This document shows positions 7,218 through 15,926 of a stretch of DNA of 64,000 nucleotides, in pieces (position 1 is the first letter of the stretch; each line of letters starts with the position of its first letter). The translations under genes were made by a program, and so were the position numbers. The notes below the pieces were generated by a model that saw only the letters and a list, made by a program, of their open reading frames with translations, had not been told where the DNA came from and did not search any database. The stretch spans positions 248,001-312,000 of the forward strand of contig NZ_ATDL01000004.1 in NCBI RefSeq assembly GCF_000416985.1, given 5' to 3'. Origin of the DNA: Sphingobacterium paucimobilis HER1398. Its GTDB lineage: Bacteria; Bacteroidota; Bacteroidia; Sphingobacteriales; Sphingobacteriaceae.

Positions 7218-8879
7218 CTACTTTGTTAATCGTTTCTCTCCTAATTCACGAAATTCTGACATGATTTTGAACTGTGGGAACGTTTTTTCCATACTTAAGG
7301 TGTACCCAATATCAAAAAACAACTTAATGTCTGCTCGTATTCCATCAAAATCCCAATTATCATCCAGTTCATCAGATGGTGCATGGTAGCGGTCCGATAG
7401 CGCTGCTCTTCGTTTATTGATTTGTACCGTATCGGTAGATACCAATTCAGTACCGCTTCCCATAAAGAGACCAGGGATACCTTTTTTTACAAAATTGAAA
7501 TGGTCTGATCTATAGAAGCCACCTGATGTTGGATTTTTCTCACCGTGTACTGTCCGCCCGAACTTATTAGCGGATTGTATGACATAGTCGTCGATTTCCG
7601 TTTGTCCAAATCCGACAATAGAGACATCTTTTGTTTCTCCTAAGGGACTGAAAGCGTCCATATTTAGGTTAGCGACAGTTTTGTTGATGGGATAGATTGG
7701 ATTGTTGCTATAATGTGCCGATCCCAATAAACCTTGCTCTTCGGCAGTCACAGCCATAAAGATAATAGTTCGCTCCGGTTTTACCTTAGCAGCTTGAAAA
7801 GCTCTCGCTATCTCAAATAATGCAGAGACTCCTGCAGCATTGTCTATTGCTCCATTATAAATAGAATCGCCGTTTACCGCTTCCCCTATTCCTAGGTGAT
7901 CCCAGTGGGCCGTATAGATAATGGTTTCGTCAGCTCTTTTGGTCCCCTCTATTTTTGCAATGACGTTGTTAGATTTGGCATATTTTAACGTATTCTTTAA
8001 CTGTACTGACGTTGAAATAGCTAGAGGGATTGCTTTAAATCCCGGTTTTTTAGCAGATTCGATTGCATCGGTGCTTATTCCGGAGAGTTTAAATAACTGC
8101 TGTGCAGTTTTTGCCGATATCCATCCTTCGTATTGTGGTTTTGGATCTGCTGTATTTTTGTCATCGAGGTCCATTTGAGGGCCACTCCATCCCGAGCGGA
8201 CCACATCCCAACCGTAACTCGCAGCTTTGGTATCGTGGATGATTAGTACACCTGTGGCACCTTGTCGACCAGCTTCTTCAAATTTATAGGTCCATCGTCC
8301 ATAATAGGTCATCGTATCTGCTTTGAATAACTGTTTGTCATAGTGTCCGGGATCGGAAGCTAAGACAACGACCGTTTTTCCTTTTACATCAAGGTCGGCG
8401 TAGTCATTCCAATTGTATTCAGGTGCTACAATTCCAAAACCTGCAAATACCAAATCCGTCGATGCGATATCGATATGCTCTTCCAATCGCCTCGTACCGA
8501 TGACATAATCATCTAGATATTGAGCGGATAGAGAGCCGTTTTTGCCTTTAAATGTAAGTGTTGAAGTTACAGGTTTGGACGATATCTCGACCATAGGTAC
8601 CTCTTGGAAAAAAGAGTCGCCATTTCCGGGCTGTAATCCTAGCGCAATAAATTGATTTTTGATGTAATCGACCGTAAGACTGTCTCCTTTGGTAAATGGC
8701 ATTCTTCCTTCAAATTTATCAGAGGCTAGGTTAGCTACATTATTAGCATAACTGTCCATGTCGATAGCCGCAATAGCAGTGCTATCAATGCCCGATGCAT
8801 CGTATGAAGTGCTGTTGGTTTGCGTACATCCAATGCATATAAAGAATGTAGTTAAGGTGATGAATAGCTGTTTGTTCAT
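7218..8879 (-). CDS. M28 family zinc aminopeptidase with PA domain, lipoprotein
   Basis: The protein has 553 residues. It starts with a lipoprotein signal (MNKQLFITLTTFFICIGC, Cys 18). A protease-associated domain (about 130-270, e.g. GFGIVAPEYNWNDYADLDVKGKTVVVL) is inserted before the catalytic domain. The catalytic part shows the M28 zinc ligands in order: His-Asp in YTAHWDHLG, Asp in GAIDNAAGVSAL, catalytic Glu and ligand Glu in VTAEEQGLLGS, Asp in NLNMDAFSP, and the final His in FYRSDHFNFVKKGIPG. All appear intact, so it should be an active metallopeptidase in the cell envelope, removing N-terminal amino acids from peptides. It is monocistronic. Confidence 0.9.
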   Translation of the reverse strand: MNKQLFITLTTFFICIGCTQTNSTSYDASGIDSTAIAAIDMDSYANNVANLASDKFEGRMPFTKGDSLTVDYIKNQFIALGLQPGNGDSFFQEVPMVEISSKPVTSTLTFKGKNGSLSAQYLDDYVIGTRRLEEHIDIASTDLVFAGFGIVAPEYNWNDYADLDVKGKTVVVLASDPGHYDKQLFKADTMTYYGRWTYKFEEAGRQGATGVLIIHDTKAASYGWDVVRSGWSGPQMDLDDKNTADPKPQYEGWISAKTAQQLFKLSGISTDAIESAKKPGFKAIPLAISTSVQLKNTLKYAKSNNVIAKIEGTKRADETIIYTAHWDHLGIGEAVNGDSIYNGAIDNAAGVSALFEIARAFQAAKVKPERTIIFMAVTAEEQGLLGSAHYSNNPIYPINKTVANLNMDAFSPLGETKDVSIVGFGQTEIDDYVIQSANKFGRTVHGEKNPTSGGFYRSDHFNFVKKGIPGLFMGSGTELVSTDTVQINKRRAALSDRYHAPSDELDDNWDFDGIRADIKLFFDIGYTLSMEKTFPQFKIMSEFRELGEKRLTK

Positions 8880-8985
8880 ATGTGAATACGCTGTTTAAAG
8901 TATAGTATTGTGGATTGCAAACTCTAAAATTACAATATTTTTCCCATAATTTGAGCTATTGATAAGAGGCTCTTACAATAGGAAC

Positions 8986-9603
8986 TTAATCTTCAGAGAG
9001 GAAGACTTCGGCAATAGGATGAAACAGGTATATTTTATCGGTATCTATTTCAATGCATTTGTAACGCTTTCGGACCTTTTCCATTTTTTTGAATTTCCGC
9101 CCATTTTTTAAGGTGAAAATCGCATGGAGAGGAAGTTCTTCCACCACCGTCGCGCCGTTGGTGTTTTGAGTGTCATGTTTTTTTAACGCACGGTATAGAT
9201 TTAGATCTGTACATGATGACGCCGATGGGTTGCTCATATAAGACGAAATCGCGATGAGTAGATCTGTGGGGAATATAGACAGTTTAATAAAAGGCTGTAT
9301 GAGCGTAGCAAAGTTCTGTTTCCACTCTTTACCATGTGGTTTGACCGTGCTTTTATAATCCTGATAAGTCTTTAGGTGAGCAAATTCATGGATACTCGTG
9401 ATTAAAAAAGAGTATGGGTTGAGGTCATGGTTTACCGTAATCTGATGAGGGCTACCTCTAAAAGGAGCTCTATAATCTCCTAATTTAGTCTTGCGGCTTC
9501 GGGTTACTTTAAAGCGGCATGAAGTATCATTGATCCATTGGGAGATAATGGGAGCAGCAGCCTCAGGCATATATTTACTCAGTTGTTTGCTAAAGTCTGA
9601 CAT
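8986..9603 (-). CDS. SprT-like zinc metalloprotein
   Basis: From ATG 9603 the product has 205 residues. The zinc-binding active site is ITSIHEFAHLKTY, an HExxH motif, with a further likely ligand His in VKPHGKEWK, matching the SprT/Spartan fold. The C-terminal part (LKNGRKFKKMEKVRKRYKCIEIDTDKIYLFHPIAEV) is a small beta-rich domain with a single visible Cys, so the usual zinc ribbon of SprT proteins is not obvious. I chose ATG 9603 over ATG 9615 because the latter lies inside a good -7 box (TATGTTTG). SprT-like proteins of bacteria are poorly characterised; eukaryotic Spartan degrades DNA-protein crosslinks. Confidence 0.78.
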   Translation of the reverse strand: MSDFSKQLSKYMPEAAAPIISQWINDTSCRFKVTRSRKTKLGDYRAPFRGSPHQITVNHDLNPYSFLITSIHEFAHLKTYQDYKSTVKPHGKEWKQNFATLIQPFIKLSIFPTDLLIAISSYMSNPSASSCTDLNLYRALKKHDTQNTNGATVVEELPLHAIFTLKNGRKFKKMEKVRKRYKCIEIDTDKIYLFHPIAEVFLSED

Positions 9604-9608
9604 GATTG

Positions 9609-9616
9609 CAAACATA
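9609..9616 (-). promoter_or_regulatory. -7 box abutting the SprT-like gene
   Basis: The minus strand reads TATGTTTG and then five bases to ATG 9603. Transcription would begin at or next to the start codon, which predicts a leaderless message. Confidence 0.5.
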
Positions 9617-9654
9617 TTGTTTTCTTTTCAGATTCAGATTATTTCAATTTCAAA

Positions 9655-9686
9655 TTCGTGAATATAAAGCATTTTATCTAAGTTTG
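9655..9686 (+). promoter_or_regulatory. Promoter of porD-recN
   Basis: TTCG at 9655-9658 is separated by 20 bases from TAAGTTTG at 9679-9686, with ATG 9707 following. This 32-base stretch is nearly identical to the region in front of rbfA (22220-22251), differing at three positions. Confidence 0.55.
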
Positions 9687-9706
9687 ATTTAGATATTTAA
9701 ATACAT

Positions 9707-10600
9707 ATGGTTCGGATTCTTTTCACCTTATTTTTTGTTCATTTTTATTGCTTATCGTGGGGACAGGAGTTACTAGCGCGAGTTGAAATCTCGGCTCCCC
9801 AGGTTCAAAATGCAAACTCACGCACTATAGATTTTTTGAAAAAGGTCGTTTCTGATTATTTAAACAATCGATCCTGGACGGATCATAAAGTCAAACCGGA
9901 AGAACGTATAGATTGCAGTTTCAACATTGTGATTTCTTCCTTTGATGGAGTTAGTCAGTATAAAGCTACTGTGCAAGTCAATTCAGCACGGCCTGTCTAC
10001 GGGACGAATTACAATTCTCCTGTTCTGAGTTTTAAAGACAAATATTTTAATTTCACCTATACTGAGGGGGAGCAACTGGAGTTTAACGAAAACCAAGATA
10101 TGGGGACGTTATCTTCTTTATTGGCGTTTTATGCGCAGATTATTATCGGAATGGATATGGATACCTTCAAAAGTATGGGAGGAACTAGTGTATTTGGGCG
10201 GGCTCGGAATATTGTGAACTATTCGCAGTCTACGCAGAGCGAAGGGTGGCGGGCTATGGATGCGACAGATAATAGATACTGGCTGGTGAATAATTTATTG
10301 GACAGGAAGTATTTTCCTTATCGAGAGTTTTCTTACACCTATCATAGAGAAGGGTTGGATCTGATGGCAGAAAAGGAGATAGAAGCGAAAAAGAAGATGG
10401 CTGAACTTCTTGTGAAATTGAAGGATGTAGATCGTTCTAATACGGGCAATGTGCTGACTAATGCATTGTTTACAGCAAAGTCGAATGAGTTTGTCGGTTT
10501 GTTTTCGAAGATGCCAGGCAATGAAAGTGTTAAGGTCTTCAATCTATTGGCCGACCTGGACCCGACCAATGTGTCAAAATATGAAAAGTTGAAGAACTAA
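9707..10600 (+). CDS. porD: PorD/DUF4835 family protein
   Basis: This 297-residue exported protein has a signal peptide (MVRILFTLFFVHFYCLSWGQ) followed by LLARVEISAPQVQNANSRTIDFLKK and a conserved core (QYKATVQVNSARPVYGTNYNSPVLSFKD, SLLAFYAQIIIGMDMDTF, WRAMDATDNRYWLVNNLLD). These are features of DUF4835, now called PorD and linked to the type IX secretion system of Bacteroidota. It precedes recN by 16 bases, an arrangement I recognise as conserved in the phylum. No other type IX gene lies in the window. The symbol is a family assignment. Confidence 0.8.
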   Translation: MVRILFTLFFVHFYCLSWGQELLARVEISAPQVQNANSRTIDFLKKVVSDYLNNRSWTDHKVKPEERIDCSFNIVISSFDGVSQYKATVQVNSARPVYGTNYNSPVLSFKDKYFNFTYTEGEQLEFNENQDMGTLSSLLAFYAQIIIGMDMDTFKSMGGTSVFGRARNIVNYSQSTQSEGWRAMDATDNRYWLVNNLLDRKYFPYREFSYTYHREGLDLMAEKEIEAKKKMAELLVKLKDVDRSNTGNVLTNALFTAKSNEFVGLFSKMPGNESVKVFNLLADLDPTNVSKYEKLKN

Positions 10601-10616
10601 AATCTGATTGAATTTT

Positions 10617-12278
10617 ATGCTAGTACGATTACTGATAAAAAACTATGCACTGATCGATAGTTTAGATATTTCTTTCGACAAAGGACTGAATATCATAACA
10701 GGGGAGACAGGAGCTGGTAAATCTATATTGATGGGGGCCTTGGGGTTGATTTTAGGGAGTAGAGTAGAAGGGCGTCCTTTTTTTAGTGAAGAGCGGAAAT
10801 GTGTTATAGAAGGATATTTTAATATTTCCGCCTATGGCTTAGAACCCTTCTTTGAAGAAGAAGACTTAGACTACGAAGCGGAAACCATTATTCGCAGGGA
10901 AATCCTATTAGATGGCAAGTCACGCGCATTTGTTAATGATTCGCCCGTAACACTGGCTACATTGAAGGGACTAGGGGAGAAATTGATTGATATCCACTCT
11001 CAGCATGCCACTTTGCAGATCAATACGGAAGATTTTCAATTATTTGTTCTGGATAGCCTGGCTGAAAATGAAGAACGGTTGGTTTCGTTTAGAGAAGAGT
11101 TGAAGGAGTTACGGAATTTGGACAAACAGCTCAAGACGGTACGGGAAGAGCTGGACAGTGCGAATGCGGAGGCCGATTATAATCAGTTTTTATTTGACGA
11201 ATTGGAGCGTGTGAATGTACAGCTTGATGAGGTCAAGGGATTGGAAGATGAGCAGCAGCAGTTGGAACATGCTGAAGAAATAAAACGGGGGCTAAATGCC
11301 GCAAGCTATTCTTTGTCAGAGGGGGAGGCTAATGTGATTTCACTTTTGAAGGAAAGTGTAGGGCAGGTGCAACATGTGACTCGCTACCTTAGTGGTGTTG
11401 AGGGGCTGACAGAGCGAATGCAGAGTGCTTTGATTGAACTCAAGGATATTGCCGAGGAGTTGGTGACACAGGAGAATGCGGTTAATTTGGATGAACAACG
11501 TCTTGATGAAGTGAATAATCGCTTAAGCGAGATTTATGTTCTACAGAAAAAGCACCGTGTAGATTCGGAGAATGAACTGGTGCAGATCCGCCAACAATTA
11601 GAGACTAAGCTTCAGATGGTTTTAAACCAAGATCAGCTTGTAGAAGAACTTGCCCATAAGCAGAAAGAGCAAATGCAAAGGGTATTACAGTTAGGGTACG
11701 ATATCCATGAAAAACGGAAATCTATTATTCCGAGGGTGGAGATGGAGGTACAGCAAACACTGAGTGCGGTAGGGATGCCTAATGCGCAATTGAAGATTGA
11801 TTTACAATTGTTAGATGGTGATCGGATGAGTGTAAAGGGACTGGATGTTATACAATTCCTTTTCTCCGCAAATAAAGGGCAGGCTATGCAGGCTATTCAT
11901 AAGGTAGCGTCCGGAGGAGAGCTGTCGCGGGTTATGTTGGCGATTAAATCTTTGGTTGCGAAATCATCCGCTCTACCGACGATTATATTTGACGAGATAG
12001 ATACAGGTATATCGGGTGAGGTAGCATTGCGCGTAGGAGAGGTAATGGATAGCTTGGCAGATCATATGCAGGTATTAGCCATCTCGCATTTACCGCAAAT
12101 CGCTTCAAAAGGAAAAGCACACTTTAAAGTTTATAAAGAAGATCGCGGGGATAAGACCCAATCTAATATACAATTGTTGAATAAGGATGAGCGTGTTATG
12201 GAAATCGCACAAATGCTGAGCGGAACCAACCCTGGGGAGGCTGCATTACAGCACGCAAGAGAGTTGTTAAAGTCCTAA
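10617..12278 (+). CDS. recN: DNA repair protein RecN
   Basis: The product is a 553-residue SMC-like ATPase for recombinational repair of double-strand breaks. The Walker A motif is in GLNIITGETGAGKSILMGALGL near residue 30, a long coiled coil covers roughly 150-370 (e.g. RTLVTQENAVNLDEQRL-like heptads), and the C-terminal half has the ABC signature ASGGELSRVMLAIKSL and Walker B PTIIFDEIDTGISGEVA, then the H-loop LAISHLPQIAS. I chose ATG 10617 (MLVRLLIKNYALIDSL), which matches family N-termini, rather than an upstream TTG. It is probably cotranscribed with porD. Confidence 0.95.
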   Translation: MLVRLLIKNYALIDSLDISFDKGLNIITGETGAGKSILMGALGLILGSRVEGRPFFSEERKCVIEGYFNISAYGLEPFFEEEDLDYEAETIIRREILLDGKSRAFVNDSPVTLATLKGLGEKLIDIHSQHATLQINTEDFQLFVLDSLAENEERLVSFREELKELRNLDKQLKTVREELDSANAEADYNQFLFDELERVNVQLDEVKGLEDEQQQLEHAEEIKRGLNAASYSLSEGEANVISLLKESVGQVQHVTRYLSGVEGLTERMQSALIELKDIAEELVTQENAVNLDEQRLDEVNNRLSEIYVLQKKHRVDSENELVQIRQQLETKLQMVLNQDQLVEELAHKQKEQMQRVLQLGYDIHEKRKSIIPRVEMEVQQTLSAVGMPNAQLKIDLQLLDGDRMSVKGLDVIQFLFSANKGQAMQAIHKVASGGELSRVMLAIKSLVAKSSALPTIIFDEIDTGISGEVALRVGEVMDSLADHMQVLAISHLPQIASKGKAHFKVYKEDRGDKTQSNIQLLNKDERVMEIAQMLSGTNPGEAALQHARELLKS

Positions 12279-12293
12279 GCAGATGCTTAGGAC
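12272..12293 (+). terminator. Hairpin spanning the recN stop codon
   Basis: GTCCTAAGC and GCTTAGGAC form a perfect 9-bp stem with a 4-base loop, and the recN TAA lies inside the first arm. A run of seven T follows about 13 bases later, so this is either a terminator with a displaced T tract or an mRNA 3'-end stabiliser. Confidence 0.45.
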
Positions 12294-12418
12294 AAATTTC
12301 ACCCTATTTTTTTAGTTATAAGTTCACCTGTAATTACCATAGCAGAACGAAATGTCTGTGGCAGATTGCTTATTTTCGATATCCTGAGTGGGAAGAACGG
12401 TAGTGATTCTACTTTGTA

Positions 12419-12739
12419 CGCTTGGGTTGGGATGATAGACGTTAGCGCGTAGACATGGTAAGCTAACACACAGACTATGTAAGCTAGTGAGCAGAGGAGA
12501 TAGGCTGGTGCACGGATACAAATCGTTAGCCTGTCTATGCTGTTGGCAAGCGTACAGCATAGACAGGCTAGCTGCTGGACAATATACGCTAGCGTTTGTC
12601 CATTGGGAGCTAGCGTCCTGATGTCAATCGGATACGCTAGCGTCTGGTCTGTGGGTGATAGCTTGTCAATTCGAATAGCTGGTGTCTGGATTCTGTACGC
12701 TAGCGCGTAGCCTCCACACGCTAGCGTGCGGGGATCGGT
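12419..12739. repeat. Degenerate 21-bp tandem array with palindromic core ACGCTAGCGT
   Basis: About fifteen units are visible, most exactly 21 bases apart: core (A/C)GCTAGCG starts at 12419, 12440, 12461, 12482, 12503, 12524, 12545, 12566, 12587 and 12608, then units of 27, 25 and 17, then 21 again at 12677, 12698 and 12719. The best units carry the palindrome ACGCTAGCGT (12586, 12634, 12718) followed by a TGG-rich spacer. Units on the recN side are decayed (CGTTAG, AGCTAA), and those near 12.6-12.73 kb are sharp. It is a minisatellite-like array. Reading frames across it give short heptad-patterned ORFs that I do not regard as genes. Function unknown. Confidence 0.85.
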
Positions 12740-12990
12740 TTTTTGTGATTTTCCGTCGCTCTAAAAGTTTGTTTTTGATATCGATAAGGCTGTTTTTGAG
12801 CTTTTTTTTGCTTCTAAAATGACGTAAGAAAGGTTTGGAAAACGGCAAAATATTTTTTTGTACCCCCTTGATTTTGGCCGAAAAACAAACCTTTTGTGTC
12901 TTATTTTTAGTTATTGTTTTATCAAGTTTTAGCAAGAAAATGTCCGTTTAGAAAGGATCCGGAATTGGGTGGGTATTTCTGCTTGATCAT
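12740..12990. other. A/T-rich gene-free spacer beside the array
   Basis: This stretch continues the recN downstream gap. It is rich in T and A runs, contains an open minus-strand frame of Lys/Arg-rich residues that runs into the array, and shows no domain or start context that would support a gene. Confidence 0.5.
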
Positions 12991-13026
12991 AAAAATACCC
13001 CCAAAAAGCATATAACCTTTTGGGGG
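12991..13026 (-). terminator. Terminator of the 139-residue lipoprotein gene
   Basis: On the minus strand CCCCCAAAA pairs with TTTTGGGGG across 11 bases and is followed by a T-rich tract (TATTTTTATG). Confidence 0.75.
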
Positions 13027-13054
13027 CAGTGAAAATGATAGTCTCTTTAAAGTC

Positions 13055-13474
13055 TTATTCTACCCAATCAGCATCTGTTAATGAAACTTTGAAGAATACC
13101 TTATCAGGTGGATTGATTGTCACACCGTTGTCCATTATTGGATCTTCTAAATAAACACGGACAATGCCAAGCTTATAGTTGAATGAATAGGATATACCAT
13201 CGATAGTTGCAGGAATAGCGTCGTAACTCTTTTCTCCATCTTGACTCATAGCAAGTGTTACAATACCTTGATCCATATAGTAAGCATTCAATTCTTTGAC
13301 AGACAGCTCAACATATAGACGATTGCTGGATTCCCTTTTCCAATCACCAAATACTCTTTCGTATATCATAGTCTGGCTAGGGACGAAATTATTTGTAATG
13401 TACTCTTTTGTACAAGAATTAAGCGTAACGAGGGATGCCCCTGCTATCGCAAATGCTAGTAATAATCGTTTCAT
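13055..13474 (-). CDS. Small lipoprotein of unknown function
   Basis: The product has 139 residues with a lipoprotein signal (MKRLLLAFAIAGASLVTLNSC, Cys 21). The mature part begins TKEYITNNFVPSQTMIYERVFGDW and is predicted beta-rich, with alternating hydrophobic residues (RLYVELSVKELNAYYMDQGIV, GIVRVYLEDP, VFFKVSLTDADW). I recognise no family. It is a single-gene unit with its own terminator and lies between the array and another lipoprotein gene. Confidence 0.75.
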   Translation of the reverse strand: MKRLLLAFAIAGASLVTLNSCTKEYITNNFVPSQTMIYERVFGDWKRESSNRLYVELSVKELNAYYMDQGIVTLAMSQDGEKSYDAIPATIDGISYSFNYKLGIVRVYLEDPIMDNGVTINPPDKVFFKVSLTDADWVE

Positions 13475-13589
13475 ATTTTCAAATTAGTTTCCATGTTAAA
13501 CAATCGATTTCTTTTTCTATTTATAAAGATAAGACACGACAAGTCGTTAATCGTTTAATCTAAGCAAAAATATTGCCATAAAAGAATAA

Positions 13590-13628
13590 GGCGCTAGATT
13601 TGCCCTAGGAGCAGGTCATTCTAGTGCC
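13590..13628 (-). terminator. Probable terminator of the 270-residue lipoprotein gene
   Basis: On the minus strand GGCACTAGA pairs with TCTAGCGCC (one G-U pair), enclosing a smaller pairing, and is followed by TTATTCTTTTATGG. Confidence 0.5.
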
Positions 13629-13644
13629 CTATATAGTATGTTGA

Positions 13645-14457
13645 TTATTCCGCAATAAGCTTTATTTTACGTTCTACAGAGACATTATCGCCGGTTAATG
13701 CATTACCGTCTTTATCAATTAGCGTAAGTTTTACAACATTTTCGCCCAAGGGAAGATTGAGTATTTCATAAGGAGCCCATTGGTCGAGTATGAATTCCTG
13801 TCCATTGATGTCTGCTTTGACTTTATTTCCGTCAGCAGCTAGTGTTGTGTTCTCTATAAAGAAATCCAGTAGGATGTTCTTGGTATCTGCTCCTTTGTAT
13901 TCGCCTTTCGGTCTGCTATAGAATAGAGAGGGCGTTGTTACTTTTGGTAATTCTTCTATTTGAGCATTGGCATTTACTTTGAATTTTAGCAATTTCGAGG
14001 CATCAACTGTTTTGATCGATTCATGAAATGACCTAGACAGAAAGGACATTAAGTAATGCTCCGAGTTGAGTGCTACGGTAACGCTATGCTCTGGTTTATA
14101 CAACGCAGCATAGGGAGTGTTATCCAGAATGAAGTGTATATGCTGACCCTCATGTGAGTTCGCCATATTGTGGGTGTGTGCAGTCTGTTCGGTGAGGTTA
14201 AAGTTGTGTACGTTGTATTTTACAGTGACTTTTGCGGAGTCACTACCCACTTTTTCTCCCGTTATACTGGCTATGCTCAAAGTCGCTCCCGGAAAATCCT
14301 TTGCATGAGCTATAGGATTTACAGCTATAGCACCGACGGTATCTTTGAGTAAGGTACTATCTTTGACTTCACCGTCCGTGTTTTTTGTGGGTCCATTACA
14401 GGCACTAAAGGAAGCTAGTAATGTCAGTACTGTAATGCTACATATCCAATTTTTCAT
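13645..14457 (-). CDS. Lipoprotein with two beta domains, function unknown
   Basis: The product has 270 residues. The signal MKNWICSITVLTLLASFSAC places the lipid on Cys 20, followed by a Thr/Lys/Asp linker. Residues about 55-170 contain GATLSIASITGEKVGSDSAKVTVKYNVHNFNLTEQTAHTHNM and GQHIHFILDNTPYAALYKP, a His-rich pattern reminiscent of DUF4399-type domains that bind near GQHHH-like loops. The C-terminal part (about 175-265) looks like a second Ig-like domain (ILLDFFIENTTLAADGNKVKADI, GENVVKLTLIDKDGN). Copper or other metal binding by the His cluster is only a guess. Confidence 0.65.
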   Translation of the reverse strand: MKNWICSITVLTLLASFSACNGPTKNTDGEVKDSTLLKDTVGAIAVNPIAHAKDFPGATLSIASITGEKVGSDSAKVTVKYNVHNFNLTEQTAHTHNMANSHEGQHIHFILDNTPYAALYKPEHSVTVALNSEHYLMSFLSRSFHESIKTVDASKLLKFKVNANAQIEELPKVTTPSLFYSRPKGEYKGADTKNILLDFFIENTTLAADGNKVKADINGQEFILDQWAPYEILNLPLGENVVKLTLIDKDGNALTGDNVSVERKIKLIAE

Positions 14458-14530
14458 AATATTAACGTTTATGTGTGAATTTAATGTAAGGTATACAACA
14501 GCTGAATTGCCGTATTTGTTTTTGAGGAAT

Positions 14531-14566
14531 AAAAAAACAGGCTTCCTGCGTAAAGGAAGCCTGTTT
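14531..14566 (-). terminator. Terminator of the hem operon
   Basis: AAACAGGCTTCC pairs with GGAAGCCTGTTT over an 8-base loop. On the minus strand it ends in a run of T and lies 19 bases past the hemL stop. Confidence 0.85.
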
Positions 14567-14584
14567 CATGCTTTTTAAATTTGG

Positions 14585-15895
14585 TTATGCTTCAAAAGCA
14601 ATCAGTAAAGAATCTTTGATTGCAGCGAGAGCCGTCGCCAGGTCAGCTTCTGTATGTGCTGCGGATATGAATCCTACTTCATAGCCCGATGGACCAAAAT
14701 ATATTCCTCTATTGAGCAACTCACGGTGCATTTTTTTATAATACAACATGGAATTTGGATCGATCTGGTCAGCACGCTGTATGCGTTCTGACGTTGCAAA
14801 GGCAAACCAAAAAATCGAACCTACTGTAAATATCTTTACATCAAGTTGCTTTTCGGTAATGAACGATTGAATTTCATTAACGAAAGCCTGCGTTGTCTGT
14901 TCTAACTTTTCATAGAATCCAGGTTGCGACAATATACGCAGGGCTGCTATTCCTGCTGCCATAGCCACAGGATTGCCCGATAGTGTACCCGCCTGGTAAA
15001 CATTCCCATCAGGGGATATGTTTGACATGATTTCGGAGGATGCTCCATAAGCTCCCACAGGCATACCACCACCGATGATCTTACCGTAAGTAAGTATGTC
15101 TGGTTGTATGTCGTAATATTTTGCAGCACCTTCAAAACCTAAGCGAAAGCCGGTTATCACTTCGTCAAAAATTAATAAGGCACCATTGTCTTTTGTTATT
15201 TTTCGCAAGAATTGGATATACTCTTTGTCCTGGATAAGCAGTCCATTGTTGGCAGGGATACCCTCGATTATTACGGTTGCAATTTGGTCTTTGAAATCAG
15301 AGAAGACTTTCTCCAATGCTTCTTTATCATTTAGAGCGATTACGATTGTCTCGTCGGCAAATGCTTTGGGCACTCCAGCAGAAGAAGTTTCTCCAAAGGT
15401 GACCAAGCCTGATCCCGCTTTTACAAGAAGTGAATCGGAGTGACCGTGATAACAGCCTTCGAATTTGACAATTTTACTTCTATTGGTATAGCCACGCGCT
15501 AGCCTTATTGCAGACATAACCGCTTCAGTGCCTGAACTAACGAAGCGTATCTTCTCTATATATTTATTGTGTGTTAATATCAGGTCGGCAAGTTCATTTT
15601 CTAGACGGGTAGGAGCTCCAAAGCTCAATCCCTTACCCAATTGGGCTTGTACTGCTTCACGAATTTCTGGATTATTATGTCCTAGGATCAAAGGACCCCA
15701 AGAGCAACAAAAGTCGATGAACTCGTTGTTGTCCGCATCCCAGAGACGCGAACCATCTCCACGTTCAATAAATAATGGACTGCCGTATACAGATTTAAAT
15801 GCACGTACAGGAGAGTTGACCCCTCCTGGAAAATAATTTTTAGCCTTCTCAAAAAGTTGAGCCGATTTCTCTCTTGATATATCTTTTGTCGCCAT
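14585..15895 (-). CDS. hemL: Glutamate-1-semialdehyde 2,1-aminomutase
   Basis: This 436-residue PLP enzyme converts glutamate-1-semialdehyde to 5-aminolevulinate. It has the family hallmarks KNYFPGGVNSPVRAFKSVYGSPLF, the glycine-rich FVSSGTEAVMSAIRLAR, KFEGCYHGHSDSLLVKAGSG, the PLP aspartate in LLIFDEVITGFR, and the Schiff-base lysine in DILTYGKIIGGGMPVGAYG. Length matches E. coli HemL (426). It is the last gene of the hemA-hemCD-hemB-hemL operon, 31 bases after hemB, and acts right after HemA. Confidence 0.97.
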   Translation of the reverse strand: MATKDISREKSAQLFEKAKNYFPGGVNSPVRAFKSVYGSPLFIERGDGSRLWDADNNEFIDFCCSWGPLILGHNNPEIREAVQAQLGKGLSFGAPTRLENELADLILTHNKYIEKIRFVSSGTEAVMSAIRLARGYTNRSKIVKFEGCYHGHSDSLLVKAGSGLVTFGETSSAGVPKAFADETIVIALNDKEALEKVFSDFKDQIATVIIEGIPANNGLLIQDKEYIQFLRKITKDNGALLIFDEVITGFRLGFEGAAKYYDIQPDILTYGKIIGGGMPVGAYGASSEIMSNISPDGNVYQAGTLSGNPVAMAAGIAALRILSQPGFYEKLEQTTQAFVNEIQSFITEKQLDVKIFTVGSIFWFAFATSERIQRADQIDPNSMLYYKKMHRELLNRGIYFGPSGYEVGFISAAHTEADLATALAAIKDSLLIAFEA

Positions 15896-15926
15896 AACGT
15901 TAATAAGAGTTTATTTTTTTTCAGAT

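Noticed and set aside
12324..12560. 78-codon minus-strand frame with a seven-residue periodicity
   Set aside because: The periodicity comes from the 21-bp DNA repeat, the sequence is Cys/Leu/Ser-rich with no domain, and there is no promoter or start context.
12419..12739. CRISPR array
   Set aside because: Units are contiguous 21-mers with no unique spacers and no cas genes nearby.
12666..12935. 89-codon basic minus-strand frame running into the array
   Set aside because: It is a product of A/T-rich DNA and the array. Composition and ending do not look like a protein, although it could be worth a search if the array proves mobile.
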